Source of the DNA: Gp6-AA45 sp035652075
GTDB taxonomy: Bacteria; Acidobacteriota; Vicinamibacteria; Vicinamibacterales; CAVVIG01
Reading direction: 5' to 3'
Assembly: GCA_035652075.1 (NCBI GenBank)
Contig: DASREL010000147.1
Span: 1-27,385, forward strand
Length of the DNA stretch: 27,385 nt
Below, piece by piece: positions 8,292 through 16,042 of this stretch. The notes under the pieces were generated by a model. It was not told the DNA's origin, did no database searches, and was given only the letters and a program-made list of their open reading frames with translations. The first letter of the stretch is position 1; every line of letters starts with the position of its first letter. The translations under genes were made by a program, and so were the position numbers.

Positions 8292-10685
8292 GTGGCCGAC
8301 CTCCGTCAGGCGCTTCGCGTTCTTCTCAAAGCGCCGGGTTTCAGCATTCTCATCGTCGCCGTGCTCGCCCTCGGGATTGGGGCGAACACGGCGATCTTCA
8401 GTATCGTCAACGGCGTCCTCCTCAAGCCGCTGCCCTTCGCGCACGCGGATCGGCTCGTCGCAGTCCAGACGACAGTCAAGAACGAGCCGGACGACACGTC
8501 ATATCTCGATTTTCAGGATTGGCGCGCGCAGGCGAAGTCGTTCGACGCGCTCGCCGTCTACACGACCGCCGCGATCACGATGACCGGCGTCGGCGACGCG
8601 CAGTCGCTGCCGATTGCGATCGTGACTCCCGATTTGCTGCCGAGTCTTGGTGCGACGCCGACGATCGGCCGCGTCTTTTCCCAGGACGACGACAAGAAAG
8701 GCGCGACGCGGACGACGATCCTCGCCTCGTCGCTCTGGGCGTCGCGCTTCGGCAGCGATCCGAACATCGTCGGCCGATCGATCACGCTGGACGGCGATCC
8801 GTTCACGGTCATCGGCGTGATGCCGGCCGCGTTCGAGTTCCCGTTCGACGCCGAGGATCCGCCGCAGATGTGGCTGCCGGTCAACGCGTCACGCTTCGCG
8901 TCGCAGTGGGCGTCGCAGCGCAACGCGTCGTTCCTGAAAGGGATCGGCGTCCTCAAACCGGGCGTCGCGCGGGGCACCGCCGAAGCCGAGCTCGCCACGA
9001 TCGAATCGCACATCACGGATCGCACCGGCTCGCACAGCGTCCTGGTGCGGCCGCTCCAGGACGCGCTCGTCAAAGACTACCGGCTCGGACTCCTGGTGCT
9101 GCTTGGCGCCGTCGGCGCCGTGCTGCTGATCGCCTGCGCGAACGTCGCGAACCTGCTGCTCGCGCGCGGGTCGGTTCGCCGCCGGGAAATCGCCGTGCGC
9201 GTCGCACTCGGCGCGTCGCGGGGGCGAATCGCGCGCCAGCTCCTCGTCGAAAGCGTCGCGCTCGCGACAATCGGCGGCATCGCCGGCGCGATGCTGTCAC
9301 TGTGGACGATCGATCTACTTGTCCGCTTCAGCCCGCTCCAGGTCCCGCGGCTGCACAACGTCCATCTCGACGGAGCGGCGCTCGCGTTTGCCGCGCTCGT
9401 GTCGATCGCGACCGGCGTGTTGAGCGGACTCGTCCCCGCGTTTCAATTGTCGAAGGCGCGTTCCGGTGACGCGTTGAAAGACGGCGAACGCGCGGGCAGC
9501 AACGCCCGCGGCGCAAGAACACGTCAGACGCTCGTCGTCGCCGAAGTTGCAATTTCACTCGTGCTGCTCACCGCGGCCGGCCTGCTGGTTCGGAGTCTCG
9601 TGGCGCTGCAACACGTCAGTCCCGGATTTGCGACGGAGCGTGCGGTAGCGATGCAGTTGCTGCTGCCGCAATCCAGATATACGAATGGCGACGCCATGCG
9701 CGCGTTCGCCACGCGGCTGCACGACGAAGCGCGCACGCTGCCAGGGGTCACGGCCGCCGCGATCTCGACGACGTTGCCGATGTCGGGCAGCGATATCGGG
9801 TTGGGTTACACGGTCGAAGGCCAACCGGCCGATCCGAGCGTCAGATTATCGGCCGCGTACTTTGCCATCAGCGCCGACTACTTCTCGACGCTGGGCATCC
9901 CGCTGATCAAAGGACGCGCGTTCACGGATCGCGACAACAACGCTGCACCGAACGTGCTGATCATCAACCAGGCGATGGCCGCGAAGCACTGGCCGAACGC
10001 CAACCCGATCGGCAAGCGCGTGACCATTGGTTACAACGACACCGGTCCGCGCGAAATCGTCGGGGTCGTCGGCGACGTCAAGCAAGGCGACCTCGCGGAG
10101 AAATCGGTGCCGCAGATGTATGGGACGTTCGCGCAGACGCCCTGGCCGTTCGTGACCGCGGTCGTGCGGACGACGAACGCTCCGGAGTCGGCGGCCGCAT
10201 CGCTGCGCACGATGCTCGCGCGGATCGATCCGCAGCAGGCCGCCGGCGAGATCAAGACGCTCGATCAGTACGTGTCGCGCTCGATTGCCACGCCTCGGTT
10301 CACGGCGCTCCTGGTCGGTGCGTTTGCGACGCTGGCGTTGCTGCTCGCCGCGCTCGGACTCTTCAGCGTGATGGCCTACTCGGTCGCGCAGCGGCGACGC
10401 GAAATCGGCATTCGCATGGCGCTCGGCGCGCAGCCAACCGACGTTCGCGCGCTCGTGCTGCGGCAGGCGCTGACGATGGGGGTCGTCGGACTGGCGATCG
10501 GACTCGCCGGAGCGTTCGCCGCGACGCAAATTCTCGATAGCCTGCTCTTCGGCATCACCGCACATGATCCAGCGACGTTCACGTCTGTGTGCGGCGTGCT
10601 GTTAACCGTGATGCTTCTGGCGGCGTATCTGCCGGCGCGGCGCGCGACGCGCGTCGACCCGATCATCGCCTTGAGGACCGAGTAA
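8292..10685 (+). CDS. ADOP-type ABC transporter permease (FtsX/MacB-like, 797 residues)
   Basis: This large permease matches the Acidobacteria-type (ADOP) duplicated FtsX/MacB architecture. The N-terminal segment LRVLLKAPGFSILIVAVLALGIGANTAIF holds the first membrane helix (about 13-36), followed by a periplasmic MacB-like domain. A first helix group lies at about 265-285, 320-342 and 365-386, another helix at about 413-435, then a second periplasmic domain and a final group at about 670-695, 730-750 and 762-783. Both halves carry the cytoplasmic coupling pattern RRREI(A/G)(V/I)R(V/M)ALGA. The GTG start at 8292 lies two bases after the ATPase stop. The stop TAA shares one base with the ATG of the next ATPase (TAATG). 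The substrate cannot be deduced. Confidence 0.93.
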   Translation: MADLRQALRVLLKAPGFSILIVAVLALGIGANTAIFSIVNGVLLKPLPFAHADRLVAVQTTVKNEPDDTSYLDFQDWRAQAKSFDALAVYTTAAITMTGVGDAQSLPIAIVTPDLLPSLGATPTIGRVFSQDDDKKGATRTTILASSLWASRFGSDPNIVGRSITLDGDPFTVIGVMPAAFEFPFDAEDPPQMWLPVNASRFASQWASQRNASFLKGIGVLKPGVARGTAEAELATIESHITDRTGSHSVLVRPLQDALVKDYRLGLLVLLGAVGAVLLIACANVANLLLARGSVRRREIAVRVALGASRGRIARQLLVESVALATIGGIAGAMLSLWTIDLLVRFSPLQVPRLHNVHLDGAALAFAALVSIATGVLSGLVPAFQLSKARSGDALKDGERAGSNARGARTRQTLVVAEVAISLVLLTAAGLLVRSLVALQHVSPGFATERAVAMQLLLPQSRYTNGDAMRAFATRLHDEARTLPGVTAAAISTTLPMSGSDIGLGYTVEGQPADPSVRLSAAYFAISADYFSTLGIPLIKGRAFTDRDNNAAPNVLIINQAMAAKHWPNANPIGKRVTIGYNDTGPREIVGVVGDVKQGDLAEKSVPQMYGTFAQTPWPFVTAVVRTTNAPESAAASLRTMLARIDPQQAAGEIKTLDQYVSRSIATPRFTALLVGAFATLALLLAALGLFSVMAYSVAQRRREIGIRMALGAQPTDVRALVLRQALTMGVVGLAIGLAGAFAATQILDSLLFGITAHDPATFTSVCGVLLTVMLLAAYLPARRATRVDPIIALRTE

Positions 10686-11353
10686 TGCTCGTATCGCTTC
10701 GGAACGTTGAAAAATCCTATCCGCACGGCGTCGGACGGACGTACGTCCTGCGCCGGCTGAACGTCGACATCAAAGAAGGCGAATTCGTCTCGATCATGGG
10801 GCCGTCGGGCGCGGGCAAATCGACGCTGCTCCACATCCTCGGCATGCACGACAGCGCGTGGTCGGGCGAGTACTACTTCATGGACCAACCGGTCCATCGT
10901 CTCAATCCGAAACAGCGTTCGGAACTGCACAAGAAGCACATCGGGTTTGTGTTTCAGAGCTATCACCTGCTCGACAACCTGACCGTGTACGAGAACCTGG
11001 AAATTCCGCTCTCGTATAGGAACGTAAGCAGGAAAGATCGTCAAAGCATGGTGGCCGACATCCTCGACCGCTTTTCGATCGTGGGAAAGAAAGATCTCTA
11101 TCCCAATCAGCTGTCAGGCGGACAGCAGCAGCTCGTCGGCGTGGCGCGGGCCGTGATTGCGAACCCGCAGGTGATTCTGGCGGACGAACCGACCGGCAAC
11201 CTCCATTCGGCGCAGGGCAAGGAAATCATGGAGCTGTTCCGGTCGCTCAACGAAGCAGGGACGACGATCGTCCAGGTAACGCATTCCGAAGTGAACGCGT
11301 CTTATGGCACGCGCATTATCCAACTGCGCGACGGATGGGTGGTCGATGATTAG
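10685..11353 (+). CDS. Second ABC transporter ATP-binding protein
   Basis: The 222-residue ATPase has Walker A GPSGAGKST (about 39-47), Q-loop IGFVFQSYHLLDNLTV, signature LSGGQQQLVGVARA (about 144-157), Walker B VILADEPTGN and switch His in VTHSEVNASYG. The D-loop reads GNLHSAQG where the family normally has NLDS, so the usual Asp is His. The signature is also followed by LVGVARA rather than the common RVAIARA. The ATG at 10685 overlaps the permease stop (TAATG), so it starts well inside a longer open frame. An operon with two different ATPase genes around one permease suggests a heteromeric ATPase pair or a second role for this subunit; both readings are inference. Confidence 0.91.
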   Translation: MLVSLRNVEKSYPHGVGRTYVLRRLNVDIKEGEFVSIMGPSGAGKSTLLHILGMHDSAWSGEYYFMDQPVHRLNPKQRSELHKKHIGFVFQSYHLLDNLTVYENLEIPLSYRNVSRKDRQSMVADILDRFSIVGKKDLYPNQLSGGQQQLVGVARAVIANPQVILADEPTGNLHSAQGKEIMELFRSLNEAGTTIVQVTHSEVNASYGTRIIQLRDGWVVDD

Positions 11354-12761
11354 CATGCCGACAGAAGTTGACAGACAACAGTCGACGGTTGACAGCAATC
11401 CGCAGTCAACAACGCACAGAATTCTGATCGCGGACGACCAGCCGGACGTCCTCGAAGCGCTTCGCCTGCTTCTCAAGAGCGAAGGGCACAAAATCGAAGC
11501 GGTCGGCTCGCCGGCCGCGGTGCTCGAAGCGGTCGACACGCAGGAATTCGATGTCGCGCTGATCGACTTGAACTACACGCGCGACACGACATCGGGCCAG
11601 GAAGGGCTCGACCTGCTGTCGCAGCTGCGCAATCAGGACCAGACGCTGCCGATTGTCGTCATGACGGCGTGGGGATCCGTGGACATCGCCGTCGAGGCGA
11701 TGCGGCGCGGCGCCCGCGACTTCGTGCAGAAGCCGTGGGAGAACGCGCGGCTGCTGACGATCATTCGCACGCAGGCGGAACTGGCGCGTGCGTTGCGCAC
11801 GCAGCAGAAGCTCGAGGCCGAAAACCGGTCGCTGAAGCCGGATGTCCGGCCGATGCTCATCGCCGAAGCGCCGTCGATGCGTCCGGTGCTCGAGCTGATC
11901 TCGCGCGTGGGACCGTCGGAAGCGAACGTCCTCGTCACCGGCGAGAACGGGACCGGCAAAGGGACGGTCGCCCAGGCGATTCATTCGGTGTCGGCACGCA
12001 CGGGCAAAGGGCTCGTCACCGTCAACGCGGGCGGACTGTCGGAAGGCGTCTTCGAGAGCGAACTCTTCGGTCACGTCAAAGGCGCCTTCACCGACGCCAA
12101 GACCGATCGCGTCGGCCGCTTCGAGCTCGCCGACGGCGGCACGCTGTTCCTCGACGAGATCGCGAACGTGCCGATGAACCTGCAGCCGAAGCTGCTGCGC
12201 GTCCTCGAGACGGGTGATTTCGAACGCGTCGGCTCGTCGCGCACGCGGCACGTCAACGTGCGCATCGTGTCGGCGACCAACGCCAACCTCGGCGAAGAAG
12301 TCGCCAGCGGCCGCTTCCGCCAGGATCTGCTGTTCCGGTTGAACACGATCGAGATCGCGCTGCCGCCGCTGCGCGACCGGCGCGAAGACATCCCCGCGCT
12401 CGCGATGCACTTCCTGCGGCAGCACGCGAACCGCTACCGCAAGAACATCAGCGGCTTCGAGCCGTCCGCGATGCAGGCGCTGCTCGATCATCCGTGGCCG
12501 GGCAACATCCGCGAACTGGATCACGCCGTCGAACGCGGCGTCCTGATGGCACTCGGCGCGAACATCCGGCTCGGCGAGCTCGGGCTCCGCATCGACCGCG
12601 ACGCGACGTCGCGCATCGAAGACATGAGCCTCGAGGAAGTCGAAGGGTTCCTGATCAAGAAAGCCATGGCGCGCTTCGACGGCAACGTCAGTCAGGCCGC
12701 CAAAGCGCTGGGCCTCAGCCGCAGCGCGTTGTACCGCCGGCTGCAGCGCTACGGCTTGTAA
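11346..12761 (+). CDS. NtrC-family sigma-54-dependent response regulator (GAFTDA variant)
   Basis: The 471-residue enhancer-binding regulator has a receiver domain (about 24-145, D74 in VALIDLNYTRD, Lys in FVQKPW). The AAA+ domain carries Walker A GENGTGKG (199-206), ELFGHVKGAFTDA (motif at 246-251) and Walker B GGTLFLDEIAN. The Fis-like helix-turn-helix is near the C-terminus (GNVSQAAKALGLSRSALYRRL). The sigma-54 contact loop is GAFTDA instead of GAFTGA. The ATG at 11346 overlaps the ATPase stop by eight bases; a second in-frame ATG at 11355 is possible. Residues about 7-23 come from a TTGACAG-rich stretch. With the kinase downstream it forms a two-component pair likely to control the export operon, whose promoter looks sigma-54-dependent. 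Confidence 0.92.
   Translation: MISMPTEVDRQQSTVDSNPQSTTHRILIADDQPDVLEALRLLLKSEGHKIEAVGSPAAVLEAVDTQEFDVALIDLNYTRDTTSGQEGLDLLSQLRNQDQTLPIVVMTAWGSVDIAVEAMRRGARDFVQKPWENARLLTIIRTQAELARALRTQQKLEAENRSLKPDVRPMLIAEAPSMRPVLELISRVGPSEANVLVTGENGTGKGTVAQAIHSVSARTGKGLVTVNAGGLSEGVFESELFGHVKGAFTDAKTDRVGRFELADGGTLFLDEIANVPMNLQPKLLRVLETGDFERVGSSRTRHVNVRIVSATNANLGEEVASGRFRQDLLFRLNTIEIALPPLRDRREDIPALAMHFLRQHANRYRKNISGFEPSAMQALLDHPWPGNIRELDHAVERGVLMALGANIRLGELGLRIDRDATSRIEDMSLEEVEGFLIKKAMARFDGNVSQAAKALGLSRSALYRRLQRYGL
11363..11411 (+). repeat. TTGACAG-type short repeats inside the regulator N-terminus
   Basis: GTTGACAG occurs at about 11367 and again at about 11388, with the related forms ACAACAG and AGTCGAC between them and CAGTCAAC after them. 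The stretch is translated as the Gln/Ser/Thr-rich tail in front of the receiver domain. Confidence 0.5.
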
Positions 12762-12766
12762 GACAG

Positions 12767-12823
12767 TTGTAGCGCGGCCCTTCAGGGCTGCTCCCGAGGC
12801 AGCCCTAAAGGCCTGCGCTACAA
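12767..12823. repeat. REP-like palindrome of the GCGCTAC family
   Basis: Two 25-base arms (12767-12791 and 12799-12823) are reverse complements at 22 of 25 positions, separated by the loop TCCCGAG. Both outer ends read TTGTAGCGC. Related sequences occur at 19266-19351 and 21659-21733. It lies between the regulator stop and the kinase GTG within the operon. There is no U-tract, so a simple terminator role is doubtful, although the hairpin could lower downstream expression. Confidence 0.8.
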
Positions 12824-12844
12824 GCGTCCGGTAAGATCTCCTTC

Positions 12845-14236
12845 GTGAGCGCCTCACCTGCCGAGAGCGCGGAAGTTCACGCTTCCGCGCTCAACGCCAT
12901 CGTCGGCCGACAAAAGCGATTTCGGTTCGATCAGCGGATCCTGCTGCTGTCGCTGGCCGCAGGCTTCCCTGCCGCGCTGGTCGCGATGCTCCTGCTCTGG
13001 ACCGGCGACTACTCCCCGAAAGTCGAATGGACGCTGACGGTGTTCATCGTCGGCGTCTGGGTGGGATGCTCGTTCAGCGTGCGGTCGCGGGTCGTGCTGC
13101 CGCTGCAGACGTTGTCCAATCTGCTCGCGGCGCTGCGCGAGAGCGATTTCTCCATCCGCGCGCGCAATGCCAGCGGACGCGGCGTGCCGCTCGACGATCC
13201 GCTCGGCGCGGTGATGCTCGAAGTCAACGAGCTCGCGGCGACGCTGCACGATCAGCGCCTCGGCGCACTCGAAGCCGGCGCGTTGCTGCGGACGGTGATG
13301 GTCGAGATCGACGTCGCCGTCTTCACGTTCGACGGCGCGCACTCGCTGCGGCTCGTCAACCGCGCCGGCGAACGGTTGCTGGCGCGCCCCGCAGACGAAC
13401 TGCTCGGCCGGACGGCGGACGAACTCGGACTGGACGCGATGCTCGAGGGACAGTCGCCGCGCATCGAAGACGCGACGTTCGCGGGCGGCACCGGACGCTA
13501 CGAAGTGCGGCGGACGACGTTCCGCCAAGAAGGACGCCCTCACCAGCTGCTCGTGCTCGCCGACGTCAGTCGTCCGCTGCGCGACGAAGAACGCCAGGCG
13601 TGGCAGCGGTTGATCCGCGTCATCGGGCACGAGATCAACAACTCACTCGCGCCGATCAAGTCGATCGCGGGCAGCCTCGAGTCGATGCTCGCGCGTGACC
13701 AGATGCCCGAGGACTGGAACGACGACATGCGTCGCGGCCTCGGCATCATCGCCGCGCGATCGGATTCGCTCAGCCGCTTCACGACCGGTTATGCGCGCCT
13801 CGCGAAACTCCCCGCGCCACGGCCGAACAACATCGACGTGACGTCTCTCGTCACGCGCGTCTGCAGCGTCGAAACGCGCCTGCCGGTCCAGGTCAGCGGC
13901 CCGCCGATGATTCTGCGCGCCGATCCGGATCAACTCGAGCAACTCTTGATCAACGTCATTCGCAACGGCGTCGACGCCGCGCAGCAGACCGGCGGGGGCG
14001 TCAGCGTTGGATGGAAACAGGAAGGACGCGTCTTCCACCTGTGGGTCGACGACGAGGGGACCGGATTGACGAACGAGGGAAATCTGTTCGTGCCGTTCTT
14101 CACGACGAAGCCGAGCGGATCGGGTATCGGCCTCGTGCTGAGCCGTCAGATCGCCGAGGCGCACGGCGGATCGCTGACGCTCGAGAACCGCAGCGACACG
14201 CGCGGCGTCCGCGCTTACTTGCGAATCCCGATGTGA
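12845..14236 (+). CDS. Membrane-bound sensor histidine kinase (NtrB/NtrY-like)
   Basis: The 463-residue sensor kinase has two N-terminal membrane helices (about 31-52 and 61-79) with very little between them, so no sizeable periplasmic sensor. A HAMP-like linker (about 83-135) and a PAS-like region (about 148-240) follow. The phosphoacceptor is H262 in VIGHEINNSLAPIKSIAGS. The ATPase domain shows LINVIRNGVDAA, DDEGTGL, FVPFFTTKPSGSGIGL and ends AYLRIPM. The start is the GTG at 12845, 83 bases after the regulator stop, with a REP-like palindrome in the gap. It is the likely partner of the NtrC-type regulator upstream. Its last 22 bases overlap a small gene on the other strand. Confidence 0.92.
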   Translation: MSASPAESAEVHASALNAIVGRQKRFRFDQRILLLSLAAGFPAALVAMLLLWTGDYSPKVEWTLTVFIVGVWVGCSFSVRSRVVLPLQTLSNLLAALRESDFSIRARNASGRGVPLDDPLGAVMLEVNELAATLHDQRLGALEAGALLRTVMVEIDVAVFTFDGAHSLRLVNRAGERLLARPADELLGRTADELGLDAMLEGQSPRIEDATFAGGTGRYEVRRTTFRQEGRPHQLLVLADVSRPLRDEERQAWQRLIRVIGHEINNSLAPIKSIAGSLESMLARDQMPEDWNDDMRRGLGIIAARSDSLSRFTTGYARLAKLPAPRPNNIDVTSLVTRVCSVETRLPVQVSGPPMILRADPDQLEQLLINVIRNGVDAAQQTGGGVSVGWKQEGRVFHLWVDDEGTGLTNEGNLFVPFFTTKPSGSGIGLVLSRQIAEAHGGSLTLENRSDTRGVRAYLRIPM

Positions 14237-14409
14237 TGCTCGTCTCGGAGCATCCGCGCCCGTTCGTACAGGTCTGACTTCGTCGGATACAGCTCGCGCA
14301 GCACGATGTCGTCGCCTCGACGCAGCTGCAGTTCGGCGCCGCTACAGCACGACACCATCCAACAGCACAGCTCGCCTTCGGTCCACAGCTCGCGATCGTC
14401 GCTAGGCAT
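14215..14409 (-). CDS. Small conserved-looking CC-rich protein of unknown function
   Basis: This 64-residue protein is not assigned to a named family. It shows a charged N-terminus (MPSDDRELWTEGEL), a cysteine-rich strand CCWMVSCCSGAELQL with two CC pairs, and RELYPTKSDLYERARML, which looks like a helix. Alternating hydrophobic residues suggest a compact alpha/beta fold. The two CC pairs could bind metal or form disulfides, but that is speculation. It converges on the histidine kinase gene with a 22-base overlap and diverges from the membrane-protein gene at 14442. The evidence for coding is a complete frame and a plausible protein between genes. Confidence 0.55.
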   Translation of the reverse strand: MPSDDRELWTEGELCCWMVSCCSGAELQLRRGDDIVLRELYPTKSDLYERARMLRDEHHIGIRK

Positions 14410-14441
14410 GGCCTTGTCCTTGCAGTTTCAGCTGAGGCGGC

Positions 14442-15065
14442 ATGCGGTTTTCTCGCTGGATCATCGGCCTCTTTGCGTCCCCGCTCGGCGTGTTCGTTCT
14501 CGCCGCTCTGGATTCCACGCTCTTCTTCTCGCTGCCGCTCGGCATCGACGCGGCGGTCGTCCTGCTCAGCGCTCGCCTGAAATCGAGCGCATGGATTGTG
14601 CCGGTGCTCGCTACGGGCGGATCGATCGTCGGCGCATGGCTGACGTTCTGGATGGGCGAAAAGATCGGCGAGAAAGGTCTCGATCGATTCGTGGATCCGA
14701 AACGCCTCGAGAAGGTGCACAAAAAGATCGAAGAGAGCGGCGCGATTGCATTGGCGGCTCTCGACCTGATCCCGCCGCCGTTTCCCTTCACCGCCTTCGT
14801 CCTCGCCGCCGGCGCGCTCGAAGTCAACACGGTGCTCTTCTTCGCCACCCTCGCGGTCGTCCGCATGATCCGGTTCGGCGCGGAGGCGGCACTCGCCGTC
14901 AGATACGGCCGTCGCATTCTGCAGTGGATGGACTCGCCTATCTTCCACGACATCGTGCTGTTCTTCATGATCCTCGCCTTCATCCTGACGGCGCTGTCGA
15001 TCATGAAACTGCTTCGATCCACTAAAACATCCGGCCGCCGATCGGCACGTCGCGCTCCGGCATGA
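14442..15065 (+). CDS. YqaA/DedA-like (SNARE-associated/VTT) membrane protein
   Basis: The 207-residue integral membrane protein resembles the VTT/DedA superfamily, some members of which are flippases or transporters. Hydrophobic segments lie at about 7-30, 37-62 (LSARLKSSAWIVPVLATGGSIVGAWLTFWMG), 98-125 and 170-192. The re-entrant-type segment carries LDLIPPPFPFTAFVLAAGALEV, and the family pattern G-x-x-x-G with E-K-I-G is seen at WMGEKIGEKG. The ATG at 14442 begins MRFSRWIIGLF. The 3' end overlaps csaA on the opposite strand by 44 bases, so the basic tail (RSTKTSGRRSARR) is encoded opposite the csaA end. Its substrate is unknown. Confidence 0.8.
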   Translation: MRFSRWIIGLFASPLGVFVLAALDSTLFFSLPLGIDAAVVLLSARLKSSAWIVPVLATGGSIVGAWLTFWMGEKIGEKGLDRFVDPKRLEKVHKKIEESGAIALAALDLIPPPFPFTAFVLAAGALEVNTVLFFATLAVVRMIRFGAEAALAVRYGRRILQWMDSPIFHDIVLFFMILAFILTALSIMKLLRSTKTSGRRSARRAPA

Positions 15066-15360
15066 GCAACACGACGCCGCCATCGCCGTCGGGCACGCCG
15101 AGCGTGAGAACTTCCGACATGTACGGCCCGATTTGTTTCGGGGCAAAATTCACGACCGCCACGACCAGGCGATGCAGCAACTGCTCTTTCGTGTAGTGCT
15201 TCGTTGCCTGCGCGGATGATTTTTTCACACCGATGTCCCCACCGAAGTCGATGCGCAGCTTGTAGGCTGGCTTGCGTGCTTCAGGAAAATCGAGGACTTC
15301 GATCACGCGTCCCACGCGGATGTCGACGCGCTCGAACTCGGCGTAGCTAAGCTCTGGCAT
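15022..15360 (-). CDS. csaA: CsaA-like tRNA-binding-domain protein
   Basis: This 112-residue protein matches the CsaA family, a stand-alone EMAP/tRNA-binding OB-fold first described as an export-related chaperone. The sequence FERVDIRVGRVIEVLDFPEARKPAYKL is the classic N-terminal signature. It is followed by DIGVKKSSAQATKHY, the core VVAVVNFAPKQIGPYMSEVLTLG and the ending VVLLMPERDVPIGGRMF. Length and motif order agree with the family. It diverges from the receiver gene at 15386 with a 25-base gap and converges on the YqaA-like gene with a 44-base overlap. Confidence 0.92.
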   Translation of the reverse strand: MPELSYAEFERVDIRVGRVIEVLDFPEARKPAYKLRIDFGGDIGVKKSSAQATKHYTKEQLLHRLVVAVVNFAPKQIGPYMSEVLTLGVPDGDGGVVLLMPERDVPIGGRMF

Positions 15361-15385
15361 AGGGTTTGATTATGACATCGGGGCG

Positions 15386-15784
15386 ATGACCGACACCGCA
15401 GCAACCGCCACCGGCAACGTGTTGATTGTGGAGGATGATCCCGACGTTCGGGACATGCTCGCGACGCTGCTGTCGATGGAAGGTTTCTATGCGATCGGGG
15501 CTGAAGATGGTTTGGAGGCGCTGCACCTGTTGCGAGCCGTGCGTCATCGCGCGCCGCAAACGCCCTGCCTCGTACTGCTCGATTTGAAGATGCCGCGCCT
15601 GGGCGGCCACGAATTCCGCCGCGCGCAGCTCGGCGATCCGATCGTTGCCGCCGTGCCCGTCGCCGTCATGTCGGGCGCCGCCGACCTCGAAGAGCGCGCG
15701 CGAGACCTCGGGGCGGTCGCATCGGTGCCCAAACCGATCGACGTCGACAATTTGTTGAACGTTGTCCGACGGTATTGCGCCTAA
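15386..15784 (+). CDS. Single-domain response regulator
   Basis: This 132-residue receiver domain stands alone. The acidic pair is in VLIVEDDPDVRD, the phosphoacceptor Asp is in LVLLDLKMPRLGG, the conserved Ser/Thr position is in VAVMSGAADL and the Lys is in SVPKPIDVD. No output domain or kinase gene is adjacent. Its stop TAA overlaps the convergent small-protein stop by four bases. The target is unknown. Confidence 0.88.
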   Translation: MTDTAATATGNVLIVEDDPDVRDMLATLLSMEGFYAIGAEDGLEALHLLRAVRHRAPQTPCLVLLDLKMPRLGGHEFRRAQLGDPIVAAVPVAVMSGAADLEERARDLGAVASVPKPIDVDNLLNVVRRYCA

Positions 15785-16017
15785 GACGCTTTGCCGACGA
15801 CGGCCTGGCGGACGGCGACGGCGAGAACGGCGCCGAGGGCTGCCGCGGCCACCATCAAGGCGGTGGTGGCGTGCTCGTCAATCACGAGCGCCAGAATCGC
15901 CCCGCTCACACTGCCGACACCTACGGTCGACACTGCGTCGGTGATGCGCCGCATGATGCGTGGGGGGCACTTGTGGTTCTCCGTCAGCGCCCCCATGCAT
16001 TTGGGACAGGTTGCCAT
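15781..16017 (-). CDS. Small zinc-ribbon membrane protein
   Basis: The 78-residue protein is of unknown function. The N-terminus MATCPKCMGALTENHKCPP has a CxxC pair and a further CP, suggesting a small zinc ribbon. One or two hydrophobic segments follow: VGVGSVSGAILALVI (about 33-47) and TALMVAAAALGAVLAVAV (about 52-69). It would sit in the membrane with the zinc ribbon on one side. It converges on the receiver gene (four-base overlap). The third cysteine lacks an obvious partner, so zinc binding could need dimerisation. Confidence 0.7.
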   Translation of the reverse strand: MATCPKCMGALTENHKCPPRIMRRITDAVSTVGVGSVSGAILALVIDEHATTALMVAAAALGAVLAVAVRQAVVGKAS

Positions 16018-16042
16018 GGAGTGCGATCAGTTTAGCACACGC

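Noticed and set aside
12767..12823. Rho-independent terminator between regulator and kinase genes
   Set aside because: The hairpin is strong but no run of T follows, and the sequence belongs to a dispersed palindrome family.
11406..12857. Minus-strand open frame of about 483 codons opposite the NtrC-type regulator
   Set aside because: The plus strand holds an intact regulator; the antisense product is low-complexity and without motifs.
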